A DNA stretch of 64,000 nucleotides from Sesamum alatum (lineage: Eukaryota > Streptophyta > Magnoliopsida > Lamiales > Pedaliaceae). Under the pieces are notes generated by a model. The model was not told the origin of the DNA. It was given only the letters and a program-made list of their open reading frames with translations, and searched no databases. Position 1 is the stretch's first letter, and every line of letters begins with the position of its first letter. The position numbers and the translations under genes are program-made. The stretch lies in the NCBI GenBank assembly GCA_034509735.1, contig JACGWO010000002.1:49659115-49723114 (forward strand). The letters run 5' to 3'. Below, in pieces: positions 36,881 to 48,704 of this stretch.

Positions 36881-37430
36881 GGTATAATTACACTCCCCTA
36901 TCCTGAGGTTTGGTGTAATTACACGTAGACCCCCTGTGATTTGGAAAAATTATATTTAATACTCCTGAGTTTTGCTTCTGTCTAACAAATAGGTCCCTTC
37001 ATTAGTTAAAATTCATCGAATTTGTTGATATTAATAAAAAAAAAACTGAATGAAAATCGATGTTTACTCTCGATTGACTTATTAATGACTTAATGTAGGT
37101 CAAAAAAATTCTTTATGGTAAATTACCCTTATAACGATGAAGATATACCTCCTCTCATTCATTAATGTGTGACGATATATAAGGGTAGTTTGGTCATAAA
37201 AAAATTCATTTGACATACAATAAGTCAGTAGTAAGTCAATCGATGACAAATCTCACCTTTAATTCAATTTCTTTTTGCTAATATCAACAAATTCGATGAA
37301 TTTTGACTAACGGATGAACCTATTTGTTAAACAAAAGCAAACATTACGGGTAGTAGATGTAATTTCTCAAATTTCAGGGAGTCTACGTGTAATTACACCA
37401 AACTTCATGGAAGAAAAGTGTAATTATCCC
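36881..37430. mobile_element. Complete palindromic MITE (TAATTACAC family)
   Basis: A 550-bp element. Left end GGTATAATTACACTCC and the reverse complement of the right end GGGATAATTACACTTT lead into an identical stretch of 22 bases running from GTTTGGTGTAATTACACGTA to AGAC. Inner arms also pair (TCGAATTTGTTGATATTA against its complement). TTA stands on both sides (36878-36880 and 37431-37433), as in PIF/Harbinger MITEs. Partial or diverged relatives lie at 3841, 38675 and 46012. Confidence 0.8.
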
Positions 37431-39486
37431 TTAATTTTATAATAATTCGGACCTGAACCCATTACAAATATGGATGGAATCATGAAAATCTAATGAAGAT
37501 TAACATAGATTAAACTAGTTGTTGAACGATTGTTAAGATCAAAGAGATATCGGTAAATTTTTAAATCACGAAATGATATTTAAAATTAGATCATATCTCA
37601 TCGGAGCTCTTTTCTATTTACCCATCTGTTTTTATAAAACAGATTATTACTCATTATATTTGAATGCGAAGAGTAGTTTAATATTGGATAATATTGACTT
37701 ATCCTGATGATTAAAGAAAATTTGAAAAGTCATTTACTTTGCTAACTGGCAACCATTAAATGATAATTGTAATAATGATCAGATACTTTTAGATAAATAC
37801 TAATAAATATATAAAAGCAAAAAAGTATCATCTTGCCAATAGATATATATTTGGATTTCTATTTATATATTTAGGAGAATAGATGAAAAAGATTATACTA
37901 ATTAAATTCTTTTAGATAAATACTAATAATTGTTATTTTGTTTTATCTAAAAACATGTCAAATTCCACCTAGCAAAATGAAATTCATTGAGTATGTTCAT
38001 ATATGCGATTACATGAGGTGAATAACTTAAACTACTCTATTTTATTATATATTGATTATATGATAAATATAACACATTTGTTACATAATTAATTAAACTT
38101 ACAAATCAAATTTAGTTTAAATTAGAATCTCTTGTAGTATTGAAATCGGAAAAAAAGTCAAATTTTAAAAGTAATCTCAAGCACACTTGTGACTTGTGGT
38201 ACTTTTCTGAAAGCCATTTTATTTATTTTAAAATTTGCAAAAAAAATAAAAATAAATGGGCCGTCACATTATAATTAATTATTCCTAGTTACTAAAAATA
38301 AGTTTGGTTAGAATAAATATATTTCCACCAATGGGAGCTAACTTGATTAGTTGGCGAAGTTGAGATCCAATGATCAAAATATCATTAATTCGAGTCCCAC
38401 CAAGGTATGACTATTAATTTGCCTTAATAGTACGTAGTTGTTGGTCCACTGTGATATTAGTTATTGATTAATACTATACATATTTGATATTGATAATGTG
38501 TATATTGATTGTTGACGATGGAAGTATTAATAATTGGTGTACGATTATTAATAATTGGAATTCATGATATAATCATAACCAACTCACTAAAAATAGATTG
38601 AATCTATTTCTAATAACTTATTTTTCTCTTGAATAATCTAGGTTCTTGTTATTCATCCCCCAACAAATATAACAAGGATAATTACACCGCCATCCTCTAA
38701 AGTTTTGTGTAATTATAGATAGACCTCGTGTGGTTTGAAAATTTACTTTTAATATACATGACATCTTTTTTGTCTAACAAATAATCTCATTCATTAGTCA
38801 AAATTTATCGATTTTCTAATATTGACAAAAAAAATTAAATAAAAAATTAATATTTACCTTCAGTTGACTTATTACTAATCAAATAAATACTTTTCTAAAT
38901 CAAATTATAATTGCACATCTTATTATTACAATAGGGACAATTATAAGTTTTTGTAATAGTAGATTCAGACGCTATTAATTACACCGTTGAAAAAAATATG
39001 TGGTTTATATAAATCAATTATAAATTTCGATTTACGTGCAAATTATAACAAATCGATGTCATAGAACTTGCTGTTCCTTCGGAGTTCAAATTAGAATTAC
39101 GAAAAGAATTAAATCATTTTGGTACGTACGAGGCCTACTATATATAAATATTGTAATAATACATATCGGGAAAGAGGAAAATCAATGCTATCAATTAGTA
39201 TTTAATTCGACTTAAAATTAAATTGAAAAGGTGTTCTATTATTAGAATTTATATATAAATTATAATTTTAGTTTCAAGGATAATTTCTACGCACGTTAGT
39301 ACTAAATCTCTGAATTTTTTTTTTAATAAAAGTATATTTTAAGAGATTCGAGTGCTCGTTCATCAGGTAGTTTTTTTTTTTTTCTTCTTAATTTGTGTAG
39401 AGTTTTATAAGTGAAAATCCAACTACTATTTATTTAAAACCTATGAAGAAGCTTGACTCAGAAATTGAAAGTAAGTTATATATTAA
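37431..39486. other. Intergenic with a MITE fragment
   Basis: 38675-38960 begins GGATAATTACACCGCC and is a left-arm fragment of the family at 36881. The rest is AT-rich without frames. Confidence 0.45.
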
Positions 39487-39487
39487 C

Positions 39488-39939
39488 GTAAATTACAACC
39501 ACCTCTTCAGAAATTTGATATAATTATAAATACTCAATCGTTGTTCGAGAAATTATAAATATTCATTTTATTTAACACCCGTGTAACAACGAGCCCATTT
39601 AATTAGATTTTTATCTAATTTTTTTGGTGAACTGACCAAAATGCATTTTTGAATTATGAATTATAACTTTTATTTATTTTTTAGAATTTTTTAAAATATT
39701 TTTATGAACTAATATGCCCTATCAATTATTTACTTTACTCACCCTCAAGTTTATTTTAAAAAAAAAAACATTTTTCATATGTTTTTGTTTTCTTGAAAAA
39801 AGTATTTAATAATAGTAAAGTAATAATTTTCACCTCATTGTTTAGGGGCTACATAATTTTTGTAATTTATAATTTTTCCAACAACGAGGATATTCATTGG
39901 ATGTCAAACTTTTGGAGAGACATCAAGAGTAATTTATCC
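39488..39939. mobile_element. Mutator-type MITE, copy 1
   Basis: About 452 bp with ends GTAAATTACAACCACC and (reverse complement) GGATAAATTACTCTTG. Flanks TATATTAAC (39479-39487) and TATATTAAT (39940-39948) match at 8 of 9 bases. The interior aligns with the copy at 43536-43992 (for example AAACTGCCCAAAATG against GAACTGACCAAAATG). Confidence 0.7.
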
Positions 39940-40689
39940 TATATTAATTACAAGAGAATTAAATGTAATTCGTTGTATCTAACAAATGTGGGAAACAGGG
40001 AATGCTTGAAAGTGAAGGAAAAGCAACCTTAAGTAGCAACATCACTCAGTCAAACATGCCAAAAATAGCAGTTGCTTCCGGCCATCTTGTTTTTGGCAAA
40101 TTTTAGTTCAGGCTTGGTTCGGTCGAATCTAACCCAATCACATGGTAAGTGCAATATACTTATCATGTAATTGGTGTACAATTCAAAAAAAGTGACCAAT
40201 CATTTAGAAGTGTATCACATTTGCTACATGATTGGTTTGATTCGACCAAACCAAATTCGAACTAGAATTTTTGCTTATTTTTACACAACAGAACTAACGT
40301 TACTACAGTGATTGAACTTGGACAACCTCCCTTTTCCCAGGCCGCAAGCCCACACTTGCATGCCACGAATTATGTTCGGCGGGAAAATTCTTTAACTATT
40401 GAAAAATGAAATGAATACTAACTTTCAGAGATTCTGTTTATTCATATCAGATCTAATCAAACTAAATTAATCACACACAACAAGTGTAATATGTACTTAT
40501 CATGTAATTGATTAATTTTTTTGAACTGTATATTAATTACACGACAAATATATTGCATTTGCTATATAATTGATTCAAATATGATGAAACCTGCTATAAC
40601 AATTTTTAGCCCTAAATTAACATTCTTATTGCACCTTAGTAAAACAAATTACAAGGATTTGTTCATTATTTAGCAGGGCTATATAGCTG

Positions 40690-41756
40690 CCACTCATGAG
40701 TTGGAGAGATTGTTTCTCTCTTAGAGTCAAATGGTACATTTCATCAATGTTAAGCTCACTTGGATCGTTGTATTCTGAAAAGAATCAATGGATCATCAAA
40801 GAAGCCACAATATATGGAACTTTCCTAGCATCCATAGGCCATTTAGGGCACATTCTCTGGCCAGAACCAACCGGTACGTACTCAAAGTCATTTCCCTTAA
40901 AATCGAAACTAGAGTCAAGAAACTGATCCGGTATGAAACTAGACGGGTCATCCCCTACGGAGGGGTAACAAGCCATTGCCCATGTGTTGATTATAACTTG
41001 ACTGCCCTTAGGGATTATGTAATCCATCACTCTGAACAATTGGATCGCCCGACAAGGGCAAAAATGGAACGGGGAATGCAAATCGTATTCTATCTTATAT
41101 TCAATTCAATATACACACAGTTGCGTAATTAAAAGTTTTTCTCTAAATAAAATTCATGCATGATATCATCTTTATATAATAAGATACACGTGTGTACGTG
41201 AAATGGAACAAAAGATGAAATGCAATTTGCAACATAAATATAAGTTGAGAAACATATCAATAGCAAGTGGTTGATGTGATTATCACTAAGCCCAATTTCA
41301 AGTAAAGAATCCAAGAACAGCCCGGCCCGACAAATGGAGCTCAGGTTCTTCCACTGGTCATTGCACTCTCCCGCAAAACCAACCAAATACTGGTTGAGTT
41401 TCGGGCTTGAGGCCGGTTGAGTATACGAAAGATGTCTACCGGAACAAAACCCGGTCATTGGTTTTCAGCATTTCCATGGCAGCCATCGCCGACGACCCCA
41501 CCACGACGAGCCGAGCACTCACGCTCAGCGACATAATCGGGCCGTATGTTCGGGCCATCCTGAAAAGCTTGATATGTGGATTTTCCCCGACCTGGAGAAA
41601 ATTTCCAATGACGGGCCATGGAAATGGCCCTGGAGGAATCGCTGGTGACGCCCCTCGCTCAATGCACTTCATGATCATGAACAGGAGCACGAAGATCAAA
41701 CACAAGAAAGTGAAATTTGATACATTCTCATGATTTACAGCGCTCCTGGAATCCAT
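40690..41756 (-). pseudogene. Broken CYP80-like cytochrome P450
   Basis: Would have been a membrane-bound P450 related to the two intact genes at 47.4 and 54.4 kb. From 41756 the N-terminus reads MDSRSAVNHENVSNFTFLCL, then IPPGPFPWPVIGNFLQVGEN, up to MLKTNDRVL. An extra base there shifts the frame, and SGRHLSY continues in the next frame to ECNDQWKNLSSICRAGLF. Sequence then jumps straight to LDSLLEIGLSDNHINHLLL, so about 150 residues are missing. The exon 2 remnant starts at CRAIQLFRVMDYIIPKGS and lacks the I-helix and the ExxR helix. The heme motif reads VGSGQRMCPK (Gly after CP replaced), and an in-frame TGA at 40785-40787 precedes YNDPSELNIDEMYHLTLREK. Clearly non-functional. Confidence 0.88.
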
Positions 41757-43535
41757 TTTCGTCTACGAAAATCGAAAACTATGCTGTGAGAACCCGCGAT
41801 GTTTCATACAAGATTTTATAACAAGCTTTTGCATTAATTAACGGCAAGAAATTGGCAGTATTTGTGTAATGGATTAATTTTCCTTTGATTTCAAGACAAA
41901 AGTTGTTGTACGAGGAAGGAGAGACGTGTAGAGAGATGCAGCTGTCAAGCAATTGTCCTCTTTCCATTGAAGCTGAACTGTTTCTTCTGGTTGCTGAGGG
42001 AACAAAAAGGGAAAAATTGTAAGCAATTCCCTGTCATATATGAAAAAATAAATAGTAATTTATCTCATTGTATTTTTTAAAATGAAGTAATTTACCTCCC
42101 CTGACGTAAATTGCTTCATTTTGAAAAACACTGGGGGATAAATTGCTATTTTCTTTTCATATGGAGTTTATTTGCTCATTTGTAATATCACATGAGGTAA
42201 ATTGTATTAAACCCGAAACAAAAAGGATTATCATTCCAACAAAATAACATGGAAGAACATCTTTATGATCAGGTGGAGTATGAACTAGTAAATAAATTTT
42301 TGGAATAATTACATTTGCACCCTTTCATCTATAGTCGGCTTATACAAATCATATATGTCTTTTGTTTAATAATGGAAATCACCTCTACAACAAACAGGTA
42401 GAGGTAGTTTGTGTAATGTATTGACGTTTTTTTGGGATGTATATTATAATTTTTCAAAATAATAATGATTTGTGTAAATAATATTGACGTTTTTTGTGGA
42501 CGTATGAAAATATTATCTGAAAGACATGAATAAATTTTGTAAACAGACCATAAATCAGAAAATGTAAATGTTTCCATATTTTTCCCCCTTCTTATTCTTT
42601 TCATTTTTTGAATTCACTTAATTTTCAATTTTTAATTCAAATACCAAATGTTGGGATTTCTCTAAATTAATTTTTACTGAAGAAAGATATAAATAATGTA
42701 TCCAGGGGATGTCGGGATGCGCATCTCAAAAGTTTTTATAAAATGTTTGAGAGCTGATATATAAGATCTTGTTCAATATTCCTATAATTTCTAGGAAAAA
42801 TAGAGCTTATAAAGACATTAGAAAAATAAAACATTATGAATTTATTAGCCCTTGGAAAAATTAAAGAATTCTTTAACTTATTCTAAAATTTTTAAGTTCT
42901 TTCAACTGTTACTATATTAATTGCAAAATTTCAGCCAAACACCCTAGAAACCTTTTATATATACTAGTAAGTTTGGCACATCCTATGTATGTGCATAATT
43001 TTTAAAAATATTTAATATAAATATTTTTATAAGGTAAATTATTTATTTTTTATATAGTTAGAAGTTACCTAAAATAAGATAAATGCATGAGGAAGAAAAA
43101 ACCACCAAAGGTAGTTATCAAAGATCATGGAGAAGTTAAAAATAATTAATTAATTTAATTTTTTTTAATAAATGGCAGACCAAATCAATTTAGACACCAA
43201 AATGGCCCTCTCCAATAATATAATAGTATAGATATAATATAAAGGGCATGATTAACGTGCCCACGTGCCCGTGTCTGTCTATGGTTTCTTTCTCCTTTTT
43301 TTCAAATTAGGCACAGACAAAATAATTTCAAGTTGCATTTGAATGGAAGAATTTGAAATTAACAAATGCTTTGAATGTATCTAGATAATTTTAAATTTAA
43401 AGGTTTTTAAATTCATCAAATGTGATTTTGAACTATATTTTATTGAATATCGATTAATTTTAAATTCTTTCTAAATGGAGTCATATGAAATTCTTTTTCC
43501 AAATCGAGCAATCTAAATATCACCCATATACTTTA
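41757..43535. other. Intergenic
   Basis: AT-rich; no gene seen. TAAATTGCTATTTTC/GAAGTAATTTACC-like text near 42050-42200 resembles an old palindromic MITE, but its ends could not be placed. Confidence 0.4.
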
Positions 43536-43992
43536 GCGTAAATTACGTACGATCGCCTCCCTTGAGGTTTGACAAATTACAAATACCTTCTCGTTGTTTG
43601 AAAAATTACAAATACCCCATAACTTTAATGTTCGTCTAACAACAAGCTCATTCTTTTATGTTTCCATTCAATTTTTATAATAAACTGCCCAAAATGTCCT
43701 TTTGGATTATAAGTTATAAGTTTTATATATTTTTAAAATTTTCTAACATATTTTTAAGGATTAATATTCCCTATAGATTATTTATTTTACCCACTCTTGT
43801 ATTTTTTTAAATATCTTTTTTTTTTAAAAAAAAGAATTCGTCATGAGTAAAGTAGTACTTTTCACAACTCCGTTTAGCGACTATATAATTATTTTTAATT
43901 TAAAAAAAATACTTATAATTTTTAAATAATAAAAAAATATTTATAATTATGCCAAACCTCATGAGAGTTAATTGTAAGTTTGTAACTTACCC
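43536..43992. mobile_element. Mutator-type MITE, copy 2, with perfect 9-bp target duplication
   Basis: 457 bp with ends GCGTAAATTAC and (reverse complement) GGGTAAGTTAC. CTTGAGGTTTGACAAATTAC in the left arm pairs with CATGAGGTTTGGCATAATTA in the right. The 9-base TATACTTTA flanks both sides exactly (43527-43535 and 43993-44001), the hallmark of Mutator-superfamily insertion. No coding capacity. Confidence 0.82.
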
Positions 43993-44083
43993 TATACTTT
44001 AATAACGAGAAGAATCCATTTTTATTTCTCGGGTTCTTGACCCTCCAGGCTCCCAGCACATGCTAGCTCCATATCTCACTCTA

Positions 44084-44186
44084 GGCCCAAACTAACGGTC
44101 CACAACGGAAATTTGGGCTCCAAGCCTCTCCATAGACCCGACAAAGGCCCAATTCTATGGCCCACTCTCTCCCTGCCCATAGCCCA
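44084..44186. promoter_or_regulatory. Orphan cluster of Site II (TGGGCY) motifs
   Basis: GGCCCA at 44084, 44146 and 44159, TGGGCT at 44114, and further GCCCA at 44175 and 44182. Such clusters drive plant housekeeping genes, but no gene is visible within about 2.3 kb to the left (P450 pseudogene) or 3.2 kb to the right (P450 A). Likely a remnant or captured promoter. Confidence 0.4.
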
Positions 44187-44561
44187 AATCAAGATATTTA
44201 ATTAAAAATTTAGTTTTCTTTTCACCGTATTTATTTATATGTAGCAAAACTAAGCTTTTTCTTGGTTAAAGCCAAGAGGCTTTTTGACTAAATTCAATTG
44301 ATAAACTCATACATTTATTTTGTAGGATGTAATTTTGAAATTTATAACCTGTTGGATTTTAGTACTTTTTGAATTTTGAATCTATTTTATTTAGTATTTG
44401 AAGTATTATATGAGAATTAGTTCCAAACATGTATAATTATATGATAAAACATGTTTGATGCAACAAAAATAAATTAACATGATGATATCCTTTCAAATGC
44501 GAGTCTCGTGTAAAAAAAAGTATTAAATCAAGAATAGTGATGTAAATTAAATGAATAGTAA

Positions 44562-44954
44562 GGAAAAATTACATTTTACGCCCCATAACTTATACCTTTT
44601 GCGATTTTGGTCCCATTAATTTCTTACGTAGTAATTTTGGTCCCACAAGCCCACAAACGTTGCAATTTTAGTCCCATTAACAAAATTCATTAAAATTTTA
44701 ATGGAAGGACGTGCTCCGTTAAGTCCATAAGTCATATCTAATGAAACTTTGTAATTTTAGTCCCATAAGTCCACAAACGTTGCAACTTTTAGTTACATGC
44801 ACGTGCTCATTCTGTTAAAATTTTAATGAATTTCGTCAATGGCACTAAAATTGTAACGTTTGTGGACTTATGGGACTAAAATTGCTACTTCAAAAATTAA
44901 TGGGACCAAAATCACAAATTGTGTAAGTTATGGAACGTAAACTGCAATTTTCCC
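44562..44954. mobile_element. Palindromic MITE (TTTTGGTCCC family), complete copy
   Basis: 393 bp. Ends GGAAAAATTACATTTTACG and (reverse complement) GGGAAAATTGCAGTTTACG pair, followed in both arms by CCATAACTTA and GATTTTGGTCCCATTAAT. The flanks GAATAGTAA (44553-44561) and GAATAATAA (44955-44963) match at 8 of 9 bases, so a 9-bp duplication is likely. Confidence 0.78.
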
Positions 44955-44963
44955 GAATAATAA

Positions 44964-46011
44964 TAAAAACAACCAAAATAAAGAAAAATTTAAAAGAAAA
45001 AGAAATAAAACATAAAAGAATTTTAAAATACAAATAATTCAAATGTATAATCAAGTCATATTTTCTATGCTATATAACATGCAATCCAGAGATCTCTATT
45101 GAATTGTGGTCGACAGTATGTCTCATAGTTTGATTTCATTAAAAATGAATAAATAAATAAATAAATAATTCTATGTTTTAAAGTGAATTAAAAAATTTAA
45201 ATGGGATTACTTGCTTCTAATATTGGTAATTGGACTACTCATTTCATTTTAGGATAATTATATTTATCATCAATCTATGATCTATTTATACAAATTATTT
45301 ATATATTTTGCGTTATTATAAAAACTTCCATGCAACTAAAAAGTATGAGTAATTTGTGTGAGAATATCAACGCTCGTTTTACTTTATATAGATAGATTAT
45401 ACTCAAAAGTGTCAATAAATATCATTTTTGTAAAGCTGACCTATAAATTTTCTTTCTATTTTCTGCAGTTAAATCCAAAAGTTGGTTATGTTTTTATTAT
45501 TTTAATTTATCTATATTATTATATTAAGGGAGAACACTTCTTTGGTGTCTCTCCCAAATTTGATCTGTCAATTTATTATTTAATTATTAATTTATTTAAT
45601 ATTTTGTTATTATTTTTCTCTTTTATCAACTTCTTATTTTTCTCTCACTTCTCATCTTCTCATTTTCTCTCTTATCAACTTCCACATCCCTTTTTCTTCT
45701 TTTATTTTCTTTCTTATTTTTTATATTTTTAATATTTTAAAATTTAATTAATTTATTTTTTAAATTATTTTATAAAAATTTAAATTAATTATACACATAC
45801 ATTTAAGTGTGCCACGTTTACTAATTTAAATCTTAATTAAAGATAGTGTAGGTAACATATTTCGTCAAGGCCACCGACGCTCCAAGCCAAATATAAGCCA
45901 CATTCAACGTTTCCAACCACTTATGATATGACGCATGACTGCTATCCATGTCCAGACACAACGAGGATTGAAATTTTTGTTGTAAAAGTTAATTATTCTA
46001 TTTACTGTACA
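44964..46011. other. AT-rich intergenic DNA
   Basis: A 124-codon frame at 45358-45732 is nearly all Phe, Leu, Tyr, Ile and Ser, as expected from T-rich DNA, and is not credible. Nothing else is seen. Confidence 0.45.
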
Positions 46012-46476
46012 GGAATAATTATATTGTCATCCCTTGGATTAGGGATAATTATACATAAATTTTCTATTATTTGAAAATTTATATTTAGTGTTCATAAGAT
46101 TTGCTTTTGTTTAACAAGTAAGTCCTTTCGTTAATTAATATTTATCGAATGTGTTGATATTAACAAAAAAACTCAATGAAAATCGATATTTATCATTAAT
46201 TGATTTATTAGCGACTTCTTGTCAAACAAATCTTTTTATGACCAAACTACCCTTATATATCTTCGCACGTTAATGCATGTGGGGAGACATATCTTCACCG
46301 TTACAAAGATAGTTTAGCCATAAAAGATTTGTTTGGCCTTCAATAAGTAAGTAATAAGTTAATCGTGGGTAAATATCGATACTCATTTAATATCAACAAA
46401 TTATTGAATTTTGACTAACGTAGAGACTTATTTGTTAGACGGAAGCAAACTTCAAGGAAGAGGAGTGTAATTATCC
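46012..46476. mobile_element. Palindromic MITE (TAATTACAC family), diverged copy
   Basis: Begins GGAATAATTATATTGTC and ends GAGTGTAATTATCC. Shared inner text with the 36881 copy includes GTTGATATTAACAAAAAAAC, ATGAAAATCGAT and TTTGACTAACG. No clean target duplication was found. Confidence 0.65.
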
Positions 46477-46711
46477 ATACTATATATATAGTGGATATAT
46501 TTGTTTTAGAAATAAAATATATGGTGTAATCATTATACATGTGATTTTCATTTAACGAAATATAAGATATAATAGAATTTGAAATAGAAAATTTAATTTG
46601 TAAAAAAAAAATAGATATGCAAACATTAATATCTTTTTATTTGAAATGGGCCCAATTACTTAATATGTTTTAGATTATCAATAAATTATATAATAAGTAC
46701 AATGATATATT

Positions 46712-47134
46712 TAAGGAAAATAATACTTTTCGTTCCGTAATTTAGGATCTTTCTTCTTGTGGTTCGATTGGTTATGGAATTATTACTTTTGGTCTTGTAA
46801 CTTTTAAAAAGTAACACTTTTGATCCCATATTTTCGTTAAATATTTTAACGAAAAATGCCATGTTCTTAGTATGCAGTAGTTAGGGCCTTTACACTTTTG
46901 TTCCTATTGGTTACAAAATTCTCACATTTGATCCTATTAATTTCAAAAAATAATACTTTTGGTTCCATCACTTAACAGTCACGTGGTCTTTTTCATTAAG
47001 TATCTAACGAAAATGTGTTATGCGATCAAAAGTGCTACTTTTTTAACGTTACGGGATCAAAAATGAGAATCTCGTAACTGATAGGACCAAAAGTTGAAAG
47101 AACCCAGATAACGAAATGAAAAATCAATTTTGAT
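46712..47134. mobile_element. Palindromic MITE related to the P450 B intron element
   Basis: Repeats of ACTTTTGGTC/GATCAAAAGTG around a centre carrying AACGAAAAATGCCATG. The reverse complement aligns with the element at 55245-55577 in the second P450's intron. Ends are approximate. Confidence 0.55.
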
Positions 47135-47360
47135 TTGAATAAGAATTTCTGCTGCTCAACATTATTGACTAGAGTGGTACTAGTCATTTTCATCATTACA
47201 TGATGAATTCATGACTATTATCAATCTTAATTTGGCCGATAATAAGAAATCTTGCAAATGTTTCTTTCTTACCATCACCTGAAAATCAAATATGTGTGAA
47301 TTGAAAGCACATATAATCACAAAGCTTGCATACCCTTTCATTGCATTCTTGTGGGCAAAG

Positions 47361-48671
47361 ATGACACTAGCCCTGCTTGTAATTCTCTTACCTCTTCTCT
47401 TTATTGTCCTAACTAAGCATTTCAAACTTGGGTTAGTGTCATCATCGAAGCTTCCACCAGGCCCTAATGCATGGCAACTTCTATGGACAATTTCCCAATT
47501 CAGAAACAAACCCCATGTTGCTTTCCAAACCCTAGCTAGAACCCATGGCTCTCTTTTCTCTCTAAGACTTGGATCCCAACTCATAGTTGTGGGGTCATCA
47601 CCCGCCGTTGCCATGGAAATTCTCAAAACTCACGATAAGATTTTCTCCGGGAGGTACTTACTATATCGATTTTATGAAACGATTGGAACATCAAGGTCGT
47701 CTCTAACGATGTCCAGAGAATGCAACGACACGTGGAAGTTTCTACGTGGTATTGGTCATAACTTCGTATTTTCCTCCCGAGCTGTGGGGGCAAAGGAGGA
47801 AGTAAGAAAAGAGAAAGTAGTCAAAATGATGGAGTTTCTGGTTGAGAAGGAAGGCGAGGTTGTGAAGCTTGACGACATAGTAAACGTCACGGTTTCCAAT
47901 ATTGTTGCTAGTGTTCTAACTTCGGAAAGCCTGTTTGATCTCAGGGGAGAGGGTGGAAATGAAGAAAAATTGAAGGGTTTAGTGAGGGAAATTGTGGAGT
48001 CGGCTGCTAATCTTGGTTTGGCCGATCTGTTTCCAATGTTGAGAAGGGTGGATTTGTGGAGTAGAAGAAATGGTATGAATATACGTGAAAAAATTATGTG
48101 TGTGTGGGCAAAAATCGTCAATGAAAGAAGGAAACGTGGAACTAATGATGTTTCCAGTTGTGATTTATTGGATGTTTTGGTCCAACATGCATTTTTTGAT
48201 GAGCAGATCAGCATCATATTAATGGTTTGAACTGCTCTCTTGCCTTGTTTTTTATGCAAAAATTATATTTTTTGTCATGTAATTATAATTTGTTAGCACT
48301 TTTAGTCCTATAACTTACTTGGTTTATATATTTAGTCATTTTTATGACGAACTTAGTCTAAGCATCTCACGTTTGATCATTTTTAGACAAATTTACTCAT
48401 GCGTTGACAATTTTAGTTCTAACAACCTATAGTTACAGGACCAAATTGACTAAATGTGTAAATAGAGTAAGTTATAGAGCCAAAAAAGCTAACGACCTAT
48501 AATCATAGGATCAATAGTATAATTTTACCTTTTTTCTTTCTCCTAATATTCATGCATAGTGACTTTTGACAGGTGAAACTTATAACTCTTAACTGAAAAT
48601 ACATGAAAAACCAAACTTGTTTTGTATTTTAAGACAAATTAATCATGAACTAAAACTGATGCTTGATATTG

Positions 48672-48704
<33 letters not shown>

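Noticed and set aside
45358..45732. 124-codon open frame rich in Phe, Leu, Tyr and Ile
   Set aside because: Composition is what T-rich noncoding DNA gives; no family resemblance.
47292..47360. Upstream in-frame start of P450 A (and 54289 in B)
   Set aside because: In copy B this ATG lies within a few bases of the TATA box, and the extensions differ in sequence while similarity is strong from the second Met.
47180..47626. Minus-strand frame opposite the P450 A N-terminus, with a matching one opposite copy B at 54261-54623
   Set aside because: Both are antisense shadows preserved only because the P450 exons are paralogous.
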